Position numbers and translations under genes: made by a program. A DNA stretch of 64,000 bases from Gaeumannomyces sp. JS-464 (Eukaryota; Ascomycota; Sordariomycetes; Magnaporthales; Magnaporthaceae), in contig NGZR01000001.1 in the NCBI GenBank assembly GCA_002197995.1, positions 13,783,501 to 13,847,500 on the forward strand, written 5' to 3'. Numbering within the stretch: the stretch's first letter is position 1; each line of letters starts with the position of its first letter. Below the pieces are notes generated by a model that had not been told where the DNA came from, searched no databases, and was given only the letters and a program-made list of their open reading frames with translations. Positions 56,856-64,000 of this stretch are shown one piece after another.

Positions 56856-59800
56856 TCACCACTGACGGAACATGTACGGGTTCCGGTCCGGGTCGAGCGA
56901 GTCGTAGATGTAAGTGGCCGGCTGCAGGAGCGTCTGGTCGCCGAGGATATGGGACAAGTGCTCCCGCGGGAACTGCGATGCCTCCTCGTCGCCGAGATGG
57001 TCCAGCACCTCCACGCGCGGCTCGCGCCTGGTTACGGCGTTGCGGAAGGACCTGTAGGTTTTGCGCTTCTTCTTGGACTCCTTCTTCATCGTATTCCTCT
57101 CCACCTTGTCTGCTTCGCTACCGCTCCCTTCGTCGTCGCTGCTCGACCCGGAGCCGTCTTTGCTGACGGCGGCACCGCCGTCAGGGACCGGCACCGCGGC
57201 CTTCACCTCCGCACGGGGAAGGGCATCGTGGTTGCTGTCGAGCCTGCTTCCACAGCCATACTCCTTCGTGACACTCGCTTGATGCTTGCTCTTCTTCTCG
57301 CGCTCGTGCAGCTCTGCAGCAGCAAAGAGACCAGGCGCATCGGCCATGCTCTCTTGGACCGCGATGCGGAGGATCGCATCGTCGGCCGGGTCGAAGGGGT
57401 TGTCCGGGTTGTAGACCCAGGCCTTGACGTCGCTCCTGGCCCGCCATCCGGCCTTGGCTTTGGTGCGGATCATGTCGAGCGCGCGGAGGATGCAGTCGAG
57501 GCGCGTGAACAGCCGGCTGTAGTGCTCAACCATGTGCGGGCTGAGGTTCATGCCCTGGCCCCAGTTGCTGTTGCTCGCCGACAAGCTCTCGATGTAGGAC
57601 TTCGCCTTGGCCTTGTCGGCCCGCAGCCGCGCCAGGTCCACCCCCATGCGGCGCGCGATCACCTGGCGCTCGCAGCCGCGGCAGACGCAGTCCCTACGGT
57701 GACCACTGCCGCTCATGCTGACGTCTGGGTTCTCCGCCCGGCACGCATAGTTCTTCTGGGCGGCCTCGGCAGCCTCAAGAAAGTCGATCAGATCACCGAT
57801 CGGCTTGCCGTTGAGTCCAAGGCTGGGGTCTCCAGGATAAGTGTCGACGGAGGAGACCATGAAGACGTCCAGGTCCGTGTCCATGTCCATGTCTGACGGG
57901 AGCCCGGCGGCCGGGCTGTAGCTTCCATCCTCGTCCTGGCCAGTCTGGGTACCGCACGAGGTGGAGCCGGTTGCGTATCCGCCTTGAGTGTGAGTCGCAT
58001 GCTGCTGATGCTGTTGCTGTTGCTGAGCGGCTTGACCAGTCGAGGGGCAGCTGGAGATTGCTGGAGCGGTAGTAGTCATCGTTGATGCGCCAGGGATGCC
58101 GGTAGACACAGCAGCACCGACATCTGCTTGGGCGATCTGAGAGGAGCCCGTACTGACTAGAACTGCCGGCGCACCAGCCCCAGCTTGCCCAGTGACAGCG
58201 GCCTGTGAAGTACCATGGCAGGCTTGCCACCGGCTGTAGGCGGCACTGTACTCGGCGAGGCGGCTGTCGACGATTGCTTGCATCTCGGCCGTGAGTGGGG
58301 CGTCGCGACGGAGCTGCTCCGAGGTGCAGGACCCCATCGCTGGAGCGGTATTTGGCTTCTGGTACTTGATGCGGGTGGTAGGGTCTCCTCGGGGCACAAG
58401 GAAGGTACCGTTGGGCCTGCGCACACCAAAGCTGTTGCTGGAGGGGTTGGGCGTCGGGACACTGGCCCCGGCACCAGGTTCGGCAGAGGGCTCCAGAGGG
58501 AACTGCAAGGTGGCGGTGCTCGCGGTCGACTGAGATCCGGGATTGTCATGACCGCCACCATCATCATCCTCGTCATCGCCCTCGTCGTCGTTGTAGTCAT
58601 CGAAATCCTCGTCGTCCTCCAAGTAGTCTCGGGGGTCGTCGAGCATGGCCTCATCATCCTCATCAAGGTCCAAGTCATCCTCGCCCTCGCCGCCACCCGG
58701 ACCACCTTCGTCGCCATTGGGACCATGTGAGTCGTCCTCGTCGCCATCTTCGAACCCGCCCTCGTCCTCCTCGCTGCCGAAACCCTCCTCGTCGTCGGTC
58801 AGGTCGTCTTGGGGAATCCAGGCCTGGGCCTTGAGCAGCTCGTCTTCCTCGACGGCCAGCACAGCAAGCTGCTCCTCGTGCGACAGAGTGTTAAAGACGT
58901 GGCGCATGTGGTGATGGGGCATCCAATCCGAGGCCATCAGGGGCACGTTCCCGGCGCGGCCGTCGATGCCGGTCGGCGCCGAACCGCATTCGTCGTCGCT
59001 CATATAAATATCGTCGATGGTGGGCGGGATGGGTTTGCCGCCGACCTCAAGCCGGTAGCCCCATGCCATCATGATGTTGAGGTGGAGCTCGAGGCCGAGT
59101 CCGCGGAGCAAGCTCTCTCGGGCGACCAGTTCCTTGGGCTGCACCAGGTGTCCCGGGCCGTGGCCCCAACCCTCAGTGTGCGTGATGCCGAGGAACTTGA
59201 CGGGCACGCCCATCAGCGGCTCGCCGCGCAGCATGTCTTCCTCGGTGGCCTTATAGCTAAACATAAGCGCCAGCGTGATAACCTCGGTGAGGTCGTGGCT
59301 GAAGCGCTTCCTGCGGAGCAGCTGCCAGAGACAGCGCAGGCCGGTTGGCTGGCCAAGCATGAGGTCCCTAAGCTGGTCTCCTGCCCCGCCTCCATGCATA
59401 GGGTCGCTGAACATCATGCTGAGTTTGACGAGGAACAGCTGCAGGTTATAGAGATCGGTGTTGCTCCAGGCCTTCATCATGTCGTAGCGGCCCTGGGTAA
59501 TGGGGCAATCGAGCACCATCCAGAGCTTGCGCAGCATCCAACGCGTCGACGAGGGGAGGCGATGGCCCTTTCGAGCCATGCACGCTATGATGTCACGGGT
59601 TTGGCGCTCGCGCTGCATCAGCATGTAGACCCAGGCCAGTCCGGCGGAGAACCCCGACTGCTTCGTCACGGACGCGCTATTGGCGGCGGTTGTCGACGAT
59701 CCCGCCTGATTTTTCTGGGCAGGAATGGGCGCGCCTCGTTTTGCCAGAACCATCTTGTCCCAGTCAGTCAAGGTCTGCATATCCATGCCCTTGGAGTACT

Positions 59801-60614
59801 GGGGGGTGTAGTCGATGTCGATATAGCCCTTAGGGTTCCGCACGAGTTATACAGCTCCCAAGGGAAGGCGACGGCGGCCTGGGGGTCAAAATGGCTGGCC
59901 AAAATGCGGCAAAGTAGTCCCGTGGCGTGGGAAAACGCGGCTGATGGAGTACAGCGTTAGGATCTCGCGGGGTGGAGATATTTAACGAACTCGGCCGTCA
60001 AGAGGTTGTACGAGGCGAGAGAGCTGATGAGGTCGAAGCGGCGCCTGCCGGTGCTCACCTCCCGGTTGCGCCGTTTGAACGAGCGCGTGCTCAGCGACAG
60101 CTCGCCGAGGTCGGGGTGGAGCGAGTCTGGCGTTTTGGCCATATAATACTTGGTGTTGCCCATGAGCTCCGAGCTGATAATGCGGCGCCGTTTGTAAGGG
60201 TTGAATCCCTGCTGCGCGGTGGCATAGCTATCGGCGGCCGCGTCGAGGGCCCTCTCCGCGGCGAGCAGTGTCCGCATCTCCTCGTTCTTGTCCATCCTGC
60301 CCTTCTGGAGCGAGCGGATGATGGCGGGCACGTTGGCGTCGACACCGAGGCTTTCAATGTACTTTTTCTTGGCGCGTTGGCGCTGGGCCTCCTGGGCAGC
60401 CTTCTGCTTGCTCCGCCTCCATGATCTCAACCTCCGCGGCAGTAGGCGAACCTGCCACCGGGAAGGTGTCTGACATCTTGTTGAGCAGATTGCGGGCGAT
60501 CATATGCGCGGCGAAAAAGGGACCCATGGTAGATTCCATGGTCTCGTGCTCCCGCTCTTTGCCCTCGGCCTTGCTCTCTGGGCCAGAGCCCGGAGCTGCC
60601 TGGGCTTCTGCCAT
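56856..60614 (-). CDS. Large acidic nuclear-type protein with F-box-like segment (~1,250 aa), N-terminal part frame-broken
   Basis: The start ATG at 60614 gives MAEAQAAPGSGPESKAEGKE. After a one-base indel near 60405 it continues QKAAQEAQRQRAKKKYIESL, KRRRIISSELMG and an F-box-like stretch (SLASYNLLTAEFVKYLHPA, then ILTLYSISRV, FSHATGLLCRILASHFDPQA, FPWELYN). The last three pieces lie in successive frames within 120 bp, each restored by one missing base. From 59843 a single 995-codon frame runs to 56856. It contains a D/E-rich region near its residues 350-430 (coordinates about 58560-58800), a Gln/His run, a CVCRGCERQ cysteine motif and a basic KKESKKKRKTYRS patch near the end, suggesting nuclear location. 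The function is unknown. The long open plus-strand frames here are shadows. Confidence 0.7.
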
Positions 60615-61395
60615 CACATGCCCTTTTTAAGCAGCCAGCTGTTGCGCTTGCGAAATTTCTCCTCAAAAGAGCGTCGTTATTGCGCGCCCGGTCGTGTTGC
60701 GGAAATGGCGAAGCGTGAGACGAAAAGGTTGAATGTTGGGATAAAAAGATGGGCGAAAAAATGGGCGTGCTTGTGTGCTTGTGATGTTTTGACTGTTGGC
60801 CCAGGATTGTGAGGTGGGCGAGTAACTGCAGCGGGTTGAAGTGGTTGGTGTTGTGGGTGGTCAATTTGTGTATTTCTGTGCCGAGTCAAAACACAGATCT
60901 GGAATATTAATGGTGATTCCCCTCGTATGCCTTTGAAAAGGGAATTCGGGTGAGCGGGATCTGAGTATGGCGGAGGTGACGTGCAAAAGTGGTTATTGAC
61001 AGCCCGAGGTCTGACCGGAGACGGTGACATGGAGAACGTGCCTTCCCATGAACCAACCGCGAATGCGCCTTGAGAAACGGTTCCCGCATTGTCGGGGGAT
61101 AGCGGCACGTGTGGAACCCGGCCGAAAGAAACGGAAGGAGCGAGTCCCTCCCGTTGCTCTTCCAATCACCCATTCAGGATCGGGTGTGTCCATTTGTTGG
61201 ACGACTTGCCCTGGGCATCACAATAGGACCCTATTGAAACAATAGGGTACATCCACAATAGGACCCATCACTCTTCATCCGATCTTGCAGCATACCGAGA
61301 AAAGAAGGAGCCCAGTCCACAACGGTGGAGTGGGGATCCGCAGCCTGCGCGACTCAAGAGGGGCCGGAACCGTACATCCCCACATCGCCTAGTAT
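60615..61395. other. Intergenic with short palindromic AATAGG repeats
   Basis: At 61220-61265 CAATAGGACCCTATTG, then CAATAGGGT, then CAATAGGACCC form overlapping direct and inverted repeats about 150 bp upstream of the tRNA gene. No gene is seen. Confidence 0.5.
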
Positions 61396-61476
61396 GGCAA
61401 CGTGCCTGAGTGGTTAAAGGGTATGACTAGAAATCATATGGGTTCGCCCTCACAGGTTCGAATCCTGTCGTTGTCG
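61396..61476 (+). tRNA. tRNA-Ser (anticodon AGA)
   Basis: A full cloverleaf is seen: acceptor GGCAACG with CGTTGTC, a D arm with GAGTGGTTAAA, the anticodon stem TATGA/TCATA holding CTAGAAA (anticodon AGA, codon UCU), a long class II variable arm with GGG-TTCG-CCC, and the T arm ACAGGTTCGAATCCTGT (B box). There is no intron. The long variable arm confirms serine identity. Confidence 0.93.
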
Positions 61477-61493
61477 AGCATTAAACGAATGTC

Positions 61494-61498
61494 TTTTT
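61494..61498 (+). terminator. RNA polymerase III T-run terminator of tRNA-Ser
   Basis: TTTTT lies 18 bases after the tRNA's 3' end, the usual Pol III stop. Confidence 0.75.
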
Positions 61499-62897
61499 GC
61501 AGCCTCCTCCAATGGAGACACTCTCGTCTCCACCTCATTTGACTTCTTATACCACTGCTTTTTTTCTCCTATTTTCCCCGCCTCCCTTTTTAAATTCTAA
61601 TTCCCTCCCCTTTTACCTGCAACTTTGATAGTATCTTGTGCGCAGGTTTATAATAATACCAGGTCGCCAAACGCGCGGGCTATATCTAAGCAGTTAGTAG
61701 TCAGTAAAATTGCTTGGGAGAGCGTCCGCTAACATAGGGACTATTGGTAGAACAAACTGTAAACCCGAATACATTCGTAATGCCTCCGTTCCACTACGCA
61801 GGTAGTCTGGATAGATTCAGCGCCTTCTGGATTCATGTAACCCACCTACTAGTGCTTTCTTTTATCTTTTTACTGGCGTCCCGGGGTAAGACCGGCCTCA
61901 CACGGCCCGATGTCCGCCTCCTGCACCACGTCATGCCACAGTCTAAGCTCACTCTTAGTTGACCACATGGTATTTATAATAATGTAAATCACAATTCAAT
62001 GCCTGCCATGGGCCATCGAGCAATACTCAAGCGCCAAATACGTAAGCAAGCAGGAACAATTGTATCCTCTGTCGGTTAAATGTCAGCAGCTATGAATTCT
62101 TCAAGCTTTTATTGAAAGAGGACAATTTATCGAGAGCAAAACGCATCTAGTGAAGCTTCTGGCCGACGTCCATCACCAAAGAGCTGTAGGAAATACGACT
62201 GCGGGTCGGAGACCCTCGGACTCCATATGCGCGAGTGCGCAGGAGGAGTGGAAGACCCTCCTCGGCGACGCCGAGTGCACCGAAACTTAACAACGAGCAC
62301 CTATGACCTAAATAGAAAGGAATAAGGTAAACAGAAGATGTAGGCAGCCTGCAGATAATTGGCTATTTAGTAGTGGCCTCGTGGGGGCTCTCACGTAAGC
62401 GCCAAAGGCCCCAGAACTAAAGGCTGTACCAAACCTGCAGCGCAGACGAGGGTGGTAATATTTCCGGCACTCCCGCAAGTCACACTGCTTTTCGATAACA
62501 CATGATTGGACGAGAGGTTGAAACTCGTTTGTTCTCCGCTTTCCGTGATATCGGCCCGCGCGGTGGCCGAATTTCCACTCGCCGCACTCAGAAGGAGCCC
62601 CGATCCGGATCCAATATCAAGGTGTGTATGCGGAATGCAGCAACATTCGTTAGGAGGTCCTCGCTAGGACGCCGATACAAAGGCACCGGCACCGGTCTAC
62701 GTGCGTAGCTTACCGTCGCATGCACATAGCATGTGCTCGACTTGCGTGTTTGCATACATATACGGTCACGACATCCCGTCGGGTTACAAGTTGAAATCGT
62801 TGCACATCCCCCACACCCCCAAGTCTGTAGCATCGTCTCGCAATTCGGTTTAGATTTCTCTTACGACTCACAACTCGAACCACACGCCCTGCAAGCT
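61499..62897. other. Intergenic, no gene recognised
   Basis: Short frames only. It contains the promoter of the short-chain dehydrogenase gene, which starts at 62898. Confidence 0.5.
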
Positions 62898-64000
62898 ATG
62901 CCTTCCTACGTTATTAGCGGAGCATCGAGTGGCCTCGGAGTAAGTTCTCCGACACCTGAGAAGTTGACCCTACGGGACCCTGATTCTAATGACCAGAATT
63001 TACCTTCTACCAGTGGGAATTCGTCAACCAGCTCTCAAGTGACCCGAGCAACACCGTCATTGGTACCGTTCTCAACAAGGTGGAGACTCAGGAGCGGGTT
63101 GCCAAGGAACTAAGCGGCCGATCCAATATCTCGATACTGGAGGCCAACCTGACGGACTATGATTCCATGAAGGTAGTTAAATCGACACCAATGTTTTGGA
63201 CCTACCCGAGCCTTGAATGAGGTTTTCATTCATGGCACCAAGCTAACTGGCAAATTTACACCTTTCTTTTCAGCGTATGGCTGGCGAGGTGGCCACCATC
63301 ACCGGAGGCGCCCTTGACTACCTTATCGCCAATGGTGCCTTCCTCAGCCCCTGGAGTTTATGTGGGAAATCGGAGATCTGTTAGTATTTTGGAACGAGGT
63401 CTGTCACGCTCTCGAAGCTGGCTCCTAGAATCTGACAGCTCATTCCTCCGGGGCGACGGGGCCGTAGGGCCGCAAGCGAGCCCCAGAAGCTGGCCGAGAA
63501 CTTCCACGAGGCCATGAACACCAATGTCCTGGGGAACGTCTTCTCATCTCCTCCTCATGCCGCAGATCCTCAAAAGCGAGATCAAAAAGGTGGTTGTCGT
63601 CACCAGCGGTGCAGCGGACCTGGGCATGGTGCGGGGTACGAGATTGCCAATGCTGCTGTTTACTCGACCAGCAAGGCGGCTGTCAACATGATGGTTGCCA
63701 AGTTCCACGCCCAGTACAAGAAGGACGGCGTCCTGTTCCTGGCCATCTCCCCCGGAAATGTTGCCACGGGCAACGGACTCGAGAACCGTAGGCAGACCAC
63801 ATTTCGCTCACCGCTCAGTGTATAAGTAGCCCTTCGAAAGTATTATAACTGCTAACTTCCATGTCCCCTATCTGGGGCTGCCCATCTATTTCAGTGAACG
63901 AAGAGCAGACGGCAAAAGATGGGAGTTTTGATGAAAAAGTACCAGATGTACTCGCCCAGCTTCAAGGGGCCGGACACGCCCAGGGATTCCGTCAGGTCTA
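62898..64000 (+). CDS. Short-chain dehydrogenase/reductase (SDR), 3' end beyond window
   Basis: Exon 1 (62898-62939) encodes MPSYVISGASSGLG with the nucleotide-binding GxxxGxG-type loop. A 74-bp intron leads to exon 2 (63014-63172; FVNQLSSDPSNTVIG, RSNISILEANLTDYDSMK). A 101-bp intron with CTAAC branch leads to exon 3 at 63274 (GGALDYLIANGAFLS, the NAG-type motif region). After a disturbed stretch (63355-63480, a non-consensus intron or indels) coding resumes with EPQKLAENFHEAMNTNVLGN, ILKSEIKKVVVVTSGAADLG and YSTSKAAVN, the YxxxK active site, near 63660. Then come FHAQYKKDGVLFLAISPGNV and, after a further intron ending at about 63894, KKYQMYSPSFKG. At least three one-base frame changes are needed. 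The family uses NAD(P)H to reduce or oxidise small molecules; the substrate is unknown. Confidence 0.78.

Noticed and set aside
56787..59960. Long plus-strand open frames (369 and 383 codons) opposite the large acidic-protein gene
   Set aside because: They are antisense shadows of a 995-codon GC-rich frame; the minus-strand frame has the protein-like composition and joins with the upstream domain pieces.

Overview
The window looks like a chromosome segment of a filamentous ascomycete (Pezizomycotina, probably Sordariomycetes). Reasons: a mating-type alpha-box gene with a 55-bp intron, other genes with spliceosomal introns of about 50-100 bp, a fungal Zn(II)2Cys6 regulator, and Tad1-like LINE, copia and Fot1/pogo elements wrecked by C-to-T/G-to-A mutation of the repeat-induced point mutation (RIP) type. 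The species cannot be told from the sequence.

Layout. 1-5912 is a Tad1-like LINE, cut by the window edge. 5913-11400 is a GC-rich, unmutated island with a frame-broken Zn(II)2Cys6 regulator and a TPR-repeat relic. About 11400-17586 is a second, more mutated LINE copy in the same orientation. 17587-32640 is a nested graveyard: a copia LTR retrotransposon inside a pogo-type element, three further pogo-type DNA transposons and two long foldback elements. From 32641 normal base composition returns: a lone carboxypeptidase-propeptide ORF, a broken ankyrin gene with PQGYG repeats, and relics to about 41 kb.

42049-44732 is a MAT1-1 mating-type locus. It holds an intact MAT1-1-1 (alpha-box) gene on the minus strand, tail to tail with an intact four-exon gene that is probably MAT1-1-2. 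A PIF/Harbinger-like MITE lies at 45131-45539. 45.5-53.0 kb is rich in simple repeats and holds unrecognised coding-like stretches and two FF-domain fragments. 53.0-53.9 kb is AT-rich transposon remains ending in a probable Gypsy LTR. Then come a MYND-finger gene, a ~1,250-residue acidic nuclear-type protein gene with an F-box-like segment, tRNA-Ser(AGA), and a short-chain dehydrogenase/reductase gene running off the end.

The two MAT genes read through cleanly. Almost every other gene here needs one or more single-base frame corrections, often in short G/C/T runs. Either the neighbours are decaying around a selected mating-type core, or the assembly carries residual indel errors; the sequence alone cannot decide. 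MAT1-1-1 and its partner should act together as nuclear regulators of mating identity. The other genes form no recognisable pathway.
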